DNA of 61,742 nt from Pseudomonas sp. N40(2020) (GTDB taxonomy: Bacteria; Pseudomonadota; Gammaproteobacteria; Pseudomonadales; Pseudomonadaceae). The stretch spans positions 1 to 61,742 of the forward strand of contig NZ_JACSZV010000041.1 in NCBI RefSeq assembly GCF_014472415.1, read 5' to 3'. The notes under the pieces were generated by a model. It had not been told where the DNA came from. It was given only the letters and a program-made list of their open reading frames with translations, and ran no database searches. Shown here piece after piece: positions 1-8,484 of the stretch; within the stretch, counting starts at the first letter, position 1, and each line of letters begins with the position of its first letter. The translations under genes were made by a program, and so were the position numbers.

Positions 1-63
1 ACCCCACACTGGCCCCCACCCCACATGTCAGCTAGCATCGCCCTTTTGCCAGGACTGCCGACC

Positions 64-876
64 ATGAAGATTGTTTCCTTCAACATCAACGGACTGCGCG
101 CGCGTCCGCATCAGCTGGCAGCGCTGATCGAAAAACACCAGCCGGACGTCATCGGCCTGCAGGAAACCAAAGTCCACGACGACCAGTTCCCGCTGGAAGA
201 AGTACGTGCGCTGGGCTATCACGTGTATTTCCACGGCCAGAAAGGTCACTACGGCGTCGCCCTGCTCTCGCGTCAGGAGCCGATCGCGATTCACAAAGGT
301 TTTGCCACCGACGAAGAAGACGCCCAGCGCCGCTTCATCTGGGGCACTTTCGCCGACGCCAACGGCGTGCCGGTGACGATCATGAACGGCTATTTCCCAC
401 AGGGCGAAAGCCGCGACCATCCAACCAAATTCCCCGCCAAGCAGCGCTTTTACAGCGATCTGCAAGCCTTGCTGGAAAGCCAGTTCCACAATGAGCAGCC
501 GCTGGTGGTGATGGGCGATGTGAACATTTCCCCGGAAGACTGCGACATCGGCATCGGCCCGGACAACATGAAGCGCTGGCTGAAAACCGGTAAATGCAGC
601 TTCCTGCCGGAAGAGCGCGAGTGGATGGCCCGCCTGAAAAACTGGGGCCTGACCGACAGCTACCGCCACCTGAACCCGGACGTGACCGACATGTTCAGTT
701 GGTTCGATTACCGCAGCCGTGGGTTTGAAGACGAGCCGAAGCGTGGCCTGCGCATCGACGTGATCCTCGCTTCCCACGGTTTGTTGCCTCGGGTGAAAGC
801 GGCGGGTGTCGACTATGAACTGCGCGGGATGGAAAAGCCTTCGGACCATGCGCCGATCTGGCTTGAACTGGCCTGA
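64..876 (+). CDS. xthA: Exodeoxyribonuclease III (class II AP endonuclease)
   Basis: This 270-residue protein belongs to the endonuclease/exonuclease/phosphatase fold. In the family it cleaves DNA 5' to abasic sites in base excision repair and degrades one strand of duplex DNA 3' to 5'. The expected active-site landmarks are visible: FNINGLRAR at the N-terminus (N7), LQETK with the metal-binding Glu at 34, GDVNISPEDCDIG in the middle (Asp/Asn pair), RIDVILAS, and the C-terminal SDHAPIW with the catalytic His. The frame opens upstream at 25, but homology begins at the ATG at 64, which gives the usual family length. It is a single gene on its strand, and the following gene has its own Pho-box promoter. 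Confidence 0.95.
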   Translation: MKIVSFNINGLRARPHQLAALIEKHQPDVIGLQETKVHDDQFPLEEVRALGYHVYFHGQKGHYGVALLSRQEPIAIHKGFATDEEDAQRRFIWGTFADANGVPVTIMNGYFPQGESRDHPTKFPAKQRFYSDLQALLESQFHNEQPLVVMGDVNISPEDCDIGIGPDNMKRWLKTGKCSFLPEEREWMARLKNWGLTDSYRHLNPDVTDMFSWFDYRSRGFEDEPKRGLRIDVILASHGLLPRVKAAGVDYELRGMEKPSDHAPIWLELA

Positions 877-910
877 TCTTCAAATCGCCTGAAATTCTCC
901 TGTGGGATCA

Positions 911-928
911 CTGTCATGTTTTGGTCAT
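911..928 (+). promoter_or_regulatory. Pho box (PhoB-binding site)
   Basis: CTGTCAT at 911-917 and TGGTCAT at 922-928 are two 7-bp direct repeats separated by 4 bp. This is the architecture of a Pho box. A plausible -10 (TTAATC, about 938-943) follows about 10 bp downstream, as in PhoB-activated promoters that lack a -35. The site lies about 50 bp before the PstS-like gene, which fits its predicted role. Confidence 0.75.
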
Positions 929-979
929 GCGCCTGACTTAATCTCCCCGGCATTCCCCTTGGCTTGATTCGGTGCCGGC

Positions 980-2314
980 ATGACCCTGCGTGTTCTGTGC
1001 GTTTTTCTCTTGAGTGGATGGCTGACGGTCTCCGCCGCTGCACTGCCCATCCCTGAAAACGGCCCGGCATTGCGCATTCAAGGCTCGAACACCATCGGCG
1101 CCGAACTCGGCCCGGCGTTGGTCGAAGGCCTGTTACGGGAACAAGGGCTGCTGAAGATCCACCGCGAAACCCCGGACAGCGCCAACGAACTGCGGATCGT
1201 CGGCCAGTCTGCCCAAGGTAAAAGCGTCGTGGTGGAAATCGCAGCCCACGGTTCCAGCACCGGCTTCACTGCGCTGAAAGCCGCCGCTGCCGACCTCGCC
1301 GCCTCCTCCCGCCCGATCAAGGACAGCGAACTGCTCAGCCTGCAATCGCTCGGCGACTTGAAAAGCCCCGCAGCCGAGCAAGTCATTGCCATCGATGGCC
1401 TGGCAATCATCCTTCACCCCGACAACCCGTTGCAGCAACTGGACACCGAACAACTGGCGCGGATCTTTGCCGGCGAGGTGAAAACCTGGGAGGACCTCGG
1501 CGGCCATGGCGGGGCGATTCATTTATATGCACGCGATGATCAGTCCGGCACCTACGACACGTTTAAGGAATTGGTCCTCAGTCGTCGTGGGAAAAATCTG
1601 AGTAGTGTTGCGAAAAGGTTTGAATCCAGCGAGCAATTGTCCGATGCCGTCAGCGCCGATCCGCAAGGCATCGGTTTTATCGGTTTACCTTACGTGCGCC
1701 AGGCCAAAGCGGTGGCGATTGCCGATGGTGCGTCGCAGTCGATGCTGCCGCTGAGCAGCTTGATCGCCACCGAGGACTATCCCTTGTCCCGCAGGTTGTT
1801 CTTCTATATGCCGCCGAATAGCAAGAATCCTTGGGCGAAAGCATTGGCGGCGTTCGCGCAAAGTCGTCAGGGCCAGGCGATCGTGGCGGCCAACGGGTTT
1901 ATCAGCCAGACCGTTCAGGCCATGACGGTCGCACCGAATGCACTGATGCCCGAGGGTTACCAATCACTCAGCCGTCACGCCCAGCGTCTGACAGTGAACT
2001 TCCGTTTCGAGGAAGGCAGCGCGAGCCTGGATAACAAGGCGCGACAGGATCTGGCCCGGGTGCTCGACTATATAAAGCGTCAAAACAAGACTGATCGCAC
2101 GGTGACGCTGATTGGGTTTGGTGATGTAAAGGACGACCCGGCGCGCGCGGACTTGCTATCGAAACTGCGAGCGATGGCGGTGCGGCGGGAGCTGGTGAAG
2201 AACGGCGTGGTGTTGCGGGAGGTTCGCGGGTTTGGAGCGCAGATGCCGGTGGCGGCGAATAGTGCGGATGAGGGGCGGATCAAGAATCGACGGGTTGAGG
2301 TTTGGGTGTATTGA
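980..2314 (+). CDS. PstS-like substrate-binding protein fused to an OmpA-like domain
   Basis: The protein has 444 residues. An N-terminal signal peptide (about 1-24) is followed by a PstS-like phosphate-binding domain to about residue 310, with family features such as RIQGSNTIGAELGP, IHLYARDDQSGTYDTFKE and GIGFIGLPYV. The C-terminal 120 residues form an OmpA/MotB-like peptidoglycan-binding domain (VNFRFEEGSASLDNKARQDL, GFGD, RAMAVRRELV, NRRVEVWVY). The likely location is the periplasm, tethered to peptidoglycan. A Pho box upstream implies induction by phosphate starvation. No pstCAB genes are adjacent, so it is probably not the dedicated binding protein of a local ABC transporter. Phosphate binding is inferred from the fold and not shown. 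The ATG at 980 starts directly at the signal peptide. Confidence 0.85.
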   Translation: MTLRVLCVFLLSGWLTVSAAALPIPENGPALRIQGSNTIGAELGPALVEGLLREQGLLKIHRETPDSANELRIVGQSAQGKSVVVEIAAHGSSTGFTALKAAAADLAASSRPIKDSELLSLQSLGDLKSPAAEQVIAIDGLAIILHPDNPLQQLDTEQLARIFAGEVKTWEDLGGHGGAIHLYARDDQSGTYDTFKELVLSRRGKNLSSVAKRFESSEQLSDAVSADPQGIGFIGLPYVRQAKAVAIADGASQSMLPLSSLIATEDYPLSRRLFFYMPPNSKNPWAKALAAFAQSRQGQAIVAANGFISQTVQAMTVAPNALMPEGYQSLSRHAQRLTVNFRFEEGSASLDNKARQDLARVLDYIKRQNKTDRTVTLIGFGDVKDDPARADLLSKLRAMAVRRELVKNGVVLREVRGFGAQMPVAANSADEGRIKNRRVEVWVY

Positions 2315-2324
2315 ATTTGATGAT

Positions 2325-2357
2325 TGATCGTTCCCACGCTCCGCGTGGGAACGATCA
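2325..2357. repeat. Perfect inverted repeat, Pseudomonas intergenic palindrome
   Basis: A 33-base hairpin has arms TGATCGTTCCCACGC and GCGTGGGAACGATCA. It sits between two convergent genes (stops at 2314 and 2371). The same arm sequence occurs at 41791-41893, so this is a dispersed repeat family. It may also act as a bidirectional terminator. Confidence 0.8.
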
Positions 2358-2370
2358 CCGCTGTGCTGGA

Positions 2371-3600
2371 TCAGCGCTCGCTACGCAGCATCTCCTTCGG
2401 CACATATTTGCCGATCTCGAACTTGCCGATTGCCGCGCGGTGTACTTCGTCCGGGCCGTCGGCCAGGCGCAGGGTGCGTTGCATGGCGTACATGTAGGCC
2501 AACGGGAAATCGTTGGAAACCCCTGCCCCGCCATGGATCTGGATCGCCCGGTCGATCACCCGCAGTGCCACGTTGGGTGCGACGACTTTGATTTGCGCAA
2601 TCTCACTCTTGGCCACTTTGTTGCCGACGGTGTCCATCATGTACGCCGCTTTCAGCGTCAGCAGGCGCGCCATGTCGATTTCCATCCGCGAGTCGGCGAT
2701 CTTGTCGATGTTCCCGCCCAAACGTGCCAACGGTTTGCCGAACGCGGTGCGGCTCACTGAACGTTTGCACATCAATTCCAGCGCACGCTCGGCCATGCCG
2801 ATCGAACGCATGCAGTGGTGTATCCGGCCCGGGCCAAGACGACCCTGAGCGATTTCGAAGCCGCGTCCTTCACCGAGCAGGACGTTTTCGTACGGCACGC
2901 GCACGTTGTCGAACAGCACTTCGGCGTGACCGTGCGGCGCATCGTCATAGCCGAACACCGGTAGCGGCCGAACGATTTTCACGCCAGGGGTGTCGACCGG
3001 TACGAGGATCATCGAGTGCTGGGCGTGACGCGGTGCATCAGGGTCGCTCAGGCCCATGAAGATCAGGATCTTGCAGCGCGGGTCGCAAGCGCCGGAGGTC
3101 CACCACTTTTTGCCGTTGATCACCCACTCGTCACCATCGCGCACGGCGCGGGCGGCCATATTGGTGGCGTCGGAGGAGGCAACGTCCGGTTCGGTCATGG
3201 CGAATGCCGAGCGGATCTCACCGCGCAGCAGCGGTTCGAGCCAGCGTTGTTTCTGTTCTTCGTTGGCGTAACGCACCAAGACTTCCATGTTGCCGGTGTC
3301 CGGCGCCGAGCAGTTGAACGGCTCTGGGCCCAGCAAGGAACGGCCCATGATTTCCGCCAGCGGTGCGTATTCAAGGTTGGTCAGGCCGGCGCCGAGTTCC
3401 GACTCAGGCAGAAACAGGTTCCACAGGCCTTCGGCTTTGGCCTTGGCTTTGAGCTCTTCCATGATCGCCGTCGGCTGCCAGCGATCGCCTTCGGCAACCT
3501 GGCGCTCGAACACGGCTTCGGCCGGGTAAACATAAGTGTCCATGAACGCGGTCACGCGCTCACGCAGTTCTTGCACCTTGGGCGAATAAGCGAAATCCAT
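2371..3600 (-). CDS. Acyl-CoA dehydrogenase family protein
   Basis: A 409-residue flavoprotein of the acyl-CoA dehydrogenase superfamily. It shows the FAD/acyl-CoA signature FAMTEPDVASSDATN in the middle domain, KWWTSGA, and the C-terminal QIHGGAGVSNDFPLAYMY with RTLRLADGPDEVHR. Members oxidise acyl-CoA thioesters to 2-enoyl-CoA and pass electrons to ETF. The length and the GPDEVH ending resemble the FadE/ACAD10-11-like group that handles medium, long or branched substrates; the substrate cannot be told from sequence. It is transcribed away from a LysR regulator gene across a 171-bp gap, so that regulator probably controls it. Confidence 0.88.
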   Translation of the reverse strand: MDFAYSPKVQELRERVTAFMDTYVYPAEAVFERQVAEGDRWQPTAIMEELKAKAKAEGLWNLFLPESELGAGLTNLEYAPLAEIMGRSLLGPEPFNCSAPDTGNMEVLVRYANEEQKQRWLEPLLRGEIRSAFAMTEPDVASSDATNMAARAVRDGDEWVINGKKWWTSGACDPRCKILIFMGLSDPDAPRHAQHSMILVPVDTPGVKIVRPLPVFGYDDAPHGHAEVLFDNVRVPYENVLLGEGRGFEIAQGRLGPGRIHHCMRSIGMAERALELMCKRSVSRTAFGKPLARLGGNIDKIADSRMEIDMARLLTLKAAYMMDTVGNKVAKSEIAQIKVVAPNVALRVIDRAIQIHGGAGVSNDFPLAYMYAMQRTLRLADGPDEVHRAAIGKFEIGKYVPKEMLRSER

Positions 3601-3771
3601 GAGCAGCTCCCGATGGTTAAGGCAGTTCTTGAGCAGAGGTTGTTTAAGTCATGCAATCGATGCTAGAACAGCGCTGATAATTTACCTAGCCTATTCTCGG
3701 CGTGTATAAACATTCATCACCGATATATGATCCAGTGATCGTCAGCCCTTAAAAACAAGAGAAGCCGCGTT

Positions 3772-4701
3772 ATGAATCTGAGCAAGGTCGACCTCAACCT
3801 TTTCATCGTCTTTGACGCGATCTACACAGAAGCCAACCTGACCCGCGCCGGGCAGATTGTCGGCATCACTCAGCCAGCGGTGTCCAACGCATTGGCGCGG
3901 TTGCGCGAAACCTTCAACGATCCGCTTTTTGTGCGTACCGCCCAGGGCATGGTGCCGACGCCGATGGCGCAGAACATCATCGGCCCGGTGCGTAATGCAC
4001 TGTCGCTGTTGCGGGTGTCGGTGCAGGAAAGTCGCATTTTCAACCCGGCGCAAGCGGTCAAGACCTACCGCATCAGCATGACCGACCTGACCGAAGCAGT
4101 GATTTTGCCGCCGCTGTTCCAACGCCTGCGCCGTCTGGCGCCAACAGTGATCATCGAAAGTTTCCTTTCCAAACGCCGGGAAACCACCAAGGAACTGGCG
4201 GCCGGGCGTCTGGATTTTGCCGTGGACGCGCCGCTCAACACCGACCCGCAGGTGCGCCACGTCAAATTGATGGAAGACCGTTACGTGTGTGCGATGCGCA
4301 AGGGCCATCCGATGGCGGGAAAGGAAAAGCTTTCCCTCGATGACTATCTGTCGCTGACCCACATCCATATTTCCAGCCGCCGCAGTGGTCTAGGTTATGT
4401 CGATCTGGCGCTGGGCAAAATGGGCATTCAGCGCAAGATCGCCCTGCGCTCGCAGCATTACCTGATGGCGTCCCAGGTGATGCAGCAGACCGACATGGTC
4501 ATGACTGTGCCGGAGCGTTTCGCCCGGCGGCATGAACTGCATGCGTTTAATCTGCCGGTCAATGATGTGCCGCCGGTGGAGACTCACCTGTACTGGCATG
4601 AGAGTACCGACCAGGACCCGGCGAATCGCTGGATGCGCGAGCAGATGATCGAGTTGTGCCAACAGGTAACGGCGCATGAGAAGAAGCTGGATAAGGCGTA
4701 A
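3772..4701 (+). CDS. LysR-family transcriptional regulator
   Basis: A 309-residue LysR-type regulator. The N-terminal winged helix-turn-helix spans about residues 5-65 (DLNLFIVFDAIYTEANLTRAG, ITQPAVSNALARLRETF). An effector-binding domain of periplasmic-binding fold follows. The N-terminus, with DPLFVRTAQGMVPTPMA, resembles the NodD/SyrM-like branch. The gene is divergent from the acyl-CoA dehydrogenase gene, the classical LysR arrangement, so it probably regulates that gene and itself. The effector is unknown. It ends just ahead of the LiuR operator in front of liuR. Confidence 0.88.
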   Translation: MNLSKVDLNLFIVFDAIYTEANLTRAGQIVGITQPAVSNALARLRETFNDPLFVRTAQGMVPTPMAQNIIGPVRNALSLLRVSVQESRIFNPAQAVKTYRISMTDLTEAVILPPLFQRLRRLAPTVIIESFLSKRRETTKELAAGRLDFAVDAPLNTDPQVRHVKLMEDRYVCAMRKGHPMAGKEKLSLDDYLSLTHIHISSRRSGLGYVDLALGKMGIQRKIALRSQHYLMASQVMQQTDMVMTVPERFARRHELHAFNLPVNDVPPVETHLYWHESTDQDPANRWMREQMIELCQQVTAHEKKLDKA

Positions 4702-4712
4702 GCAGTCCACGC

Positions 4713-4728
4713 TTGACGTAAACGTCAA
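4713..4728. promoter_or_regulatory. Probable LiuR operator upstream of liuR
   Basis: TTGACGTAAACGTCAA is a near-perfect 16-bp palindrome 44 bp before the liuR start. Two further copies of the same motif lie in the divergent liuA promoter region (8442-8457, 8485-8500). This implies autoregulation of the MerR-type regulator. Confidence 0.7.
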
Positions 4729-4771
4729 CCTGCCATTAGCTTAGCGCCAAGACCTTTTTTCGAGCGCTTTC

Positions 4772-5173
4772 ATGAGCAGCCAGACTTACAGCATTTCCGA
4801 CCTCGCCCGCGAGCTGGACATCACCACCCGGGCGATCCGCTTTTATGAAGAGCAAGGCCTGCTCAGCCCCGAGCGCCGAGGCCAGGAACGCATCTATTCG
4901 CCCCGCGACAAAGTCAGCCTGAAGCTGATCCTGCGGGGCAAGCGCATCGGTTTCTCGCTGGCCGAGTGCCGCGAACTGATCGAACTCTACGACCCGTCCA
5001 GCGGTAACACCAAACAGCTCAACAGCATGCTGGCGAAAATCAGCGAGCGGCGCGAGCAGTTGGAGCAGCAGTTGCTCGACATCGAACAGATGAAGCTGGA
5101 ACTCGACACCGCCGAAGAGCGCTGCGTGCAGGCGCTGGAGCAGACGCTCAAGAGCCAGCAAGCGGTTCAGTAA
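4772..5173 (+). CDS. liuR: MerR-family regulator of the leucine/isovalerate (liu) pathway
   Basis: A 133-residue MerR-family protein. The N-terminal winged helix (YSISDLARELDITTRAIRFYEEQGLL) and QERIYSPRDKVSLKLILRGKRIGFSL are followed by a C-terminal dimerisation coiled coil (about 85-130). No metal-binding Cys pattern is present; the protein has one Cys in the first 100 residues and one near the C-terminus. In pseudomonads the liu regulator of this type (also called GnyR) represses the liu genes until acyl-CoA intermediates accumulate. Here it sits upstream of liuE, and its palindromic operator recurs at its own promoter and between the ligase gene and liuA. Confidence 0.88.
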   Translation: MSSQTYSISDLARELDITTRAIRFYEEQGLLSPERRGQERIYSPRDKVSLKLILRGKRIGFSLAECRELIELYDPSSGNTKQLNSMLAKISERREQLEQQLLDIEQMKLELDTAEERCVQALEQTLKSQQAVQ

Positions 5174-5219
5174 ACCCACAAAAATCCCCTTGCATTCAGA
5201 TAATCAGCAGGCTCAGCCC

Positions 5220-6119
5220 ATGTCCCTCCCCTCCCAAGTACGCCTGATCGAAGTCGGCCCGCGCGATGGCCTGCAGAACGAAGCGCAACCCATCAGCGTC
5301 GCCGACAAGGTGCAACTGGTCGACGCCTTGAGCGCCGCCGGTCTTGGCTATATAGAAGTCGGCAGTTTCGTCTCGCCGAAGTGGGTGCCGCAGATGGCCG
5401 GTTCCGCCGACGTGTTCGCGCAGATCCAGCGCAAACCCGGCGTGACCTACGGCGCATTGGCACCAAATCTGCGCGGGTTTGAAGACGCCATTACCGCCGG
5501 GGTCAAGGAAGTCGCGGTGTTCGCCGCTGCCTCCGAGGCGTTCTCACAGCGCAACATCAATTGCTCGATCAGCGAGAGCCTGGCGCGGTTTGCGCCGATC
5601 ATGGAAGCGGCGAAACAGCATGGCGTTACCGTGCGCGGTTACGTTTCCTGCGTGCTCGGCTGCCCGTATGAAGGCACGGTCGCGCCGGAGCAAGTCGCCA
5701 TGGTCGCCCGCGAGTTGTACGCGATGGGCTGCTACGAAGTGTCTTTGGGCGACACCATCGGCACCGGCACTGCGGGCGCGACTCGCCGTCTGTTCGAGGT
5801 GGTGTCGGCACAAGTGCCGCGCGACAAACTCGCCGGGCATTTCCACGACACTTACGGCCAGGCCATGGCCAACATCTACGCCAGCCTGCTCGAAGGGATT
5901 GCGGTGTTCGACAGCTCTATCGCCGGCCTCGGCGGCTGCCCATACGCCAAAGGCGCGAGCGGTAACGTCGCCACCGAAGACGTGGTGTACCTGCTCAATG
6001 GCCTCGGTATCGAGACCGGTATCGATCTGGACGCCTTGATTGCTGCGGGTCAGCAGATCAGCGCCGTGCTCGGTCGCCCAAGCGGGTCGCGCGTGGCCAA
6101 GGCCCGTAGCGCGCAGTGA
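5220..6119 (+). CDS. liuE: Hydroxymethylglutaryl-CoA lyase
   Basis: A 299-residue DRE-TIM metallolyase (also called mvaB). It cleaves HMG-CoA to acetoacetate and acetyl-CoA, the last step of leucine breakdown. The N-terminus LIEVGPRDGLQNE carries the metal- and substrate-binding Asp/Arg. GLGGCPYAKGASGNVATEDVVYLL near the C-terminus contains the HMG-CoA lyase signature with its active-site Cys. A TTG at 5190 is in frame, but the ATG at 5220 matches the family N-terminus. The gene begins 46 bp after liuR and is probably co-transcribed with it under the LiuR operator at 4713. In P. aeruginosa the order is liuRABCDE; here liuE has moved next to liuR. Confidence 0.93.
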   Translation: MSLPSQVRLIEVGPRDGLQNEAQPISVADKVQLVDALSAAGLGYIEVGSFVSPKWVPQMAGSADVFAQIQRKPGVTYGALAPNLRGFEDAITAGVKEVAVFAAASEAFSQRNINCSISESLARFAPIMEAAKQHGVTVRGYVSCVLGCPYEGTVAPEQVAMVARELYAMGCYEVSLGDTIGTGTAGATRRLFEVVSAQVPRDKLAGHFHDTYGQAMANIYASLLEGIAVFDSSIAGLGGCPYAKGASGNVATEDVVYLLNGLGIETGIDLDALIAAGQQISAVLGRPSGSRVAKARSAQ

Positions 6120-6251
6120 GGGAGATGGTGTTACCGCTGCGTCCGGAGTGTGGTCGCAAGCGAGTAACACGGAAACAAATTGTCTGGTTTCGGCTGAGCG
6201 AAAAACCCACCAAAAATATCAAACCATTGATTTATAAGGATTTTTAAAATT

Positions 6252-6266
6252 TGGCACGCGTTCTGC
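6252..6266 (+). promoter_or_regulatory. Sigma-54 (-24/-12) promoter of the Crc-type sRNA
   Basis: TGGCACG at 6252-6258 is followed four bases later by CTGC (6263-6266). The -24 GG and -12 GC are 12 bases apart, as RpoN requires. In the family, CbrB together with RpoN drives crcZ/crcY transcription. No CbrB site was resolved by eye. Confidence 0.75.
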
Positions 6267-6276
6267 TATCTCTATG

Positions 6277-6650
6277 GCATAACAAGAATAAAAAGCAGCA
6301 AACCAATAAAAATAAGACGTACCGACTCTGACATAACAAAAACAACACGACAGAGACGCAGCTAACAGATTTTTTTGGAGAAGGTGTGCTTTTCAGGGTG
6401 CTCTCAGGAGTGACCCGCAACCGGGCAGAGAACAATAAAACTACCCTCAGGTAGCTCCCGAATCGGTTGGATCGTTTAACGAGAAAGCAGATCAGCGCTC
6501 AAAAAAATACGTTTGCTCTTGACCCCGGATGGGGGTCGCCAAAAACAGCGGTAAAGGGCCACGGTTACCAAAAACAACAACAGACCGACCCTCAATAATA
6601 AAAAAGAGCACGCGACGACAAAATTAAAGGGGAGCCTCGGCTCCCCTTTG
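6277..6650 (+). ncRNA. crcY: CrcY/CrcZ-family sRNA (Hfq/Crc-sequestering)
   Basis: This 563-bp gap between convergent genes has no credible CDS. It has a sigma-54 promoter at 6252, a strong hairpin terminator at 6626-6649, and about 370 nt between them. The transcript would carry at least six A-rich CA motifs of the AAnAAnAA type: near 6281, 6305, 6335, 6431, 6570 and 6594. Such motifs bind Hfq/Crc, and the family relieves carbon catabolite repression by sequestering that complex. I recall crcY of P. putida lying beside the HMG-CoA lyase gene, which is the neighbour here, so CrcY is preferred over CrcZ or CrcX. The exact 5' end is inferred from promoter spacing. Confidence 0.8.
6626..6649. 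terminator. Terminator hairpin (sRNA and acyl-CoA ligase gene)
   Basis: A 10-bp stem (AAAGGGGAGC/GCTCCCCTTT) closes on a CTCG tetraloop. It lies between the sRNA and the stop of the convergent acyl-CoA ligase gene. It probably ends both transcripts. Confidence 0.8.
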
Positions 6651-6682
6651 TGCTTTCTGTGATTTGTGTTTTTAAAAGATCT

Positions 6683-8377
6683 TCAATGCAGCGCCTTCAA
6701 CTCCTCAATACTGATCTCACGCATCCTGAATTTCTGGATCTTGCCCGTCACCGTCATCGGAAACTCTTCGACGAACTTGAAGTGTCGCGGCGTCTTGAAG
6801 TGTGCGATGCGCTCCTTGCACCAGGTTTGCAGTTCCAGCTCGGAAGCACTGTGGCCGGGGTGAAACTTGATCCAGGCAACAATCTCCTCACCGTAACGCG
6901 AACACGGAATGCCGATCACCTGCACGTCCGCCACCGCCGGATGGGTGAAGAAAAACTCTTCCAGTTCACGCGGATAAATGTTCTCGCCACCACGGATGAT
7001 CATGTCCTTGTTACGCCCGGCGATGTTCACGTAACCCTCGTCATTCATGCTCGCCAAGTCGCCGGTGTGCATCCATCCGGCCTCGTCGATGGACTCGGCG
7101 GTGGCCTGCGGGTTGCTCCAGTAGCCGAGCATCACGCTGTAACCGCGGGTGCAGAGTTCGCCGATAGTGCCGCGTGGAACCAGGTTGCCAGCCTCGTCGA
7201 TGATTTTGCTTTCGAGTTGCGGCTGGGTGCGGCCGACGGTGGTCACGCGCAACTCCAGTTCGTCGTTCGGCCCGGTTTGGAGGGAAACCGGACTGGTTTC
7301 GGTCATGCCATAGGCGATCTGCACTTCGCTCATGTGCATCTCGCTGATGACCCGGCGCATGACTTCGATCGGGCAGGTAGCACCGGCCATGATCCCGGTG
7401 CGCAGGCTCGACAAGTCGAATTCGGCACGCTGCGGCTGATCGAGCATGGCAATGAACATGGTCGGCACGCCGTAGAGCCCGGTGGCTTTTTCCTCGGCGA
7501 CGGTTTGCAGGGTCAGCAACGGATCGAAGGCATCGTTGGGATAAATCATCGTGCTGCCGTGGGTGATGCACCCGAGGTTGCCCATGACCATGCCGAAGCA
7601 GTGATACAGCGGCACCGGGATCACTAGTCGATCAAGCGGGGTCAGACCGATGCTTTCGCCGACCATGTAACCGTTGTTGAGGATGTTGTAGTGACTGAGG
7701 GTCGCGCCCTTGGGGAAACCGGTGGTGCCGGAGGTGTATTGAATGTTCACTGGTTGATCGAAGTGCAGGCTGTCGCTGCGCTCGCGCAATTGTTGCGGGG
7801 AGATGCTGACGGCCAGATCGGCCAGTTGCGACCACGGCAGAAAACCTGGCGGCGACTGGGTGTCGAGACTGATCACCCCGCGCAGATCCGGCAGGCGTTC
7901 GCTGCGTAACTGACCGACAGACTGCTCCGTCAGCTCCGACAGCAATCCCTGCAACATGCCGTGATAGTTGGAGGACTTGAACGCGCCGGCGCAGACCAGC
8001 CATTGGCAACCGGATTGCTTGAGCACGTACTCCAGTTCGGAGCTGCGGTAGGCCGGGTTGATGTTGACCAGAATCACGCCGATCTTCGCGGTGGCCACTT
8101 GCGTGATACACCACTGCGCGCAATTCGGTGCCCAGATACCGAGCCGGTCACCGGCCTGTAAACCCAATGCGAGCAGGGCTCTGGCATGCAGATCCACCGC
8201 GTCGGCCAGCTGTCGCCAGGAATAGCGCAACTGCTGATGCCGCACCACTAGCGCCTCGCCATCCGGGTATTGCGCAACGGTCTGGTCGAACTTCTGCCCG
8301 ATGGTCATCGCCAGCAAGGTTTTGTCCTGGGAACCACGGGTATAGCTGCGCTGCGGGTTTGCACTGGGTTGATCCAT
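6683..8377 (-). CDS. AMP-binding acyl-CoA synthetase (ligase) of the liu locus
   Basis: A 564-residue member of the adenylate-forming family that makes acyl-CoA from a carboxylic acid, ATP and CoA. Visible motifs are the P-loop YTSGTTGFPKGATLSH, IAYGMTETSPVSLQTGPN (A5), WMHTGDLASMNDEGYV, GRNKDMIIRGGENIYPREL, and the C-terminal TVTGKIQKFRMRE with the catalytic Lys. The start at 8377 follows an AGGGG ribosome-binding site and fits the family better than the upstream ATG at 8440. It is divergent from liuA across two LiuR-type operators, so it is probably co-regulated. It may activate isovalerate or another branched acid. That substrate is inferred from context. Confidence 0.88.
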   Translation of the reverse strand: MDQPSANPQRSYTRGSQDKTLLAMTIGQKFDQTVAQYPDGEALVVRHQQLRYSWRQLADAVDLHARALLALGLQAGDRLGIWAPNCAQWCITQVATAKIGVILVNINPAYRSSELEYVLKQSGCQWLVCAGAFKSSNYHGMLQGLLSELTEQSVGQLRSERLPDLRGVISLDTQSPPGFLPWSQLADLAVSISPQQLRERSDSLHFDQPVNIQYTSGTTGFPKGATLSHYNILNNGYMVGESIGLTPLDRLVIPVPLYHCFGMVMGNLGCITHGSTMIYPNDAFDPLLTLQTVAEEKATGLYGVPTMFIAMLDQPQRAEFDLSSLRTGIMAGATCPIEVMRRVISEMHMSEVQIAYGMTETSPVSLQTGPNDELELRVTTVGRTQPQLESKIIDEAGNLVPRGTIGELCTRGYSVMLGYWSNPQATAESIDEAGWMHTGDLASMNDEGYVNIAGRNKDMIIRGGENIYPRELEEFFFTHPAVADVQVIGIPCSRYGEEIVAWIKFHPGHSASELELQTWCKERIAHFKTPRHFKFVEEFPMTVTGKIQKFRMREISIEELKALH

Positions 8378-8441
8378 GACGACCCCTATTGTCTTTATTA
8401 GTGGGTTTAGCAATCTTGAACTGCCCCTACTCTCGCTCAAG

Positions 8442-8457
8442 TTGACGTTAACGTAAA
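8442..8457. promoter_or_regulatory. Probable LiuR operator (ligase side of divergent region)
   Basis: TTGACGTTAACGTAAA is a 16-bp near-palindrome matching the site before liuR. It lies 65 bp upstream of the ligase gene start in the region between the ligase gene and liuA. Confidence 0.72.
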
Positions 8458-8484
8458 GGGTGATTGACAGCCATTCCTCACAGG

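Noticed and set aside
6244..6435. 63-residue minus-strand ORF in the liuE-ligase gap
   Set aside because: Its low-complexity composition comes from the A-rich Hfq/Crc-binding motifs of the sRNA on the plus strand.
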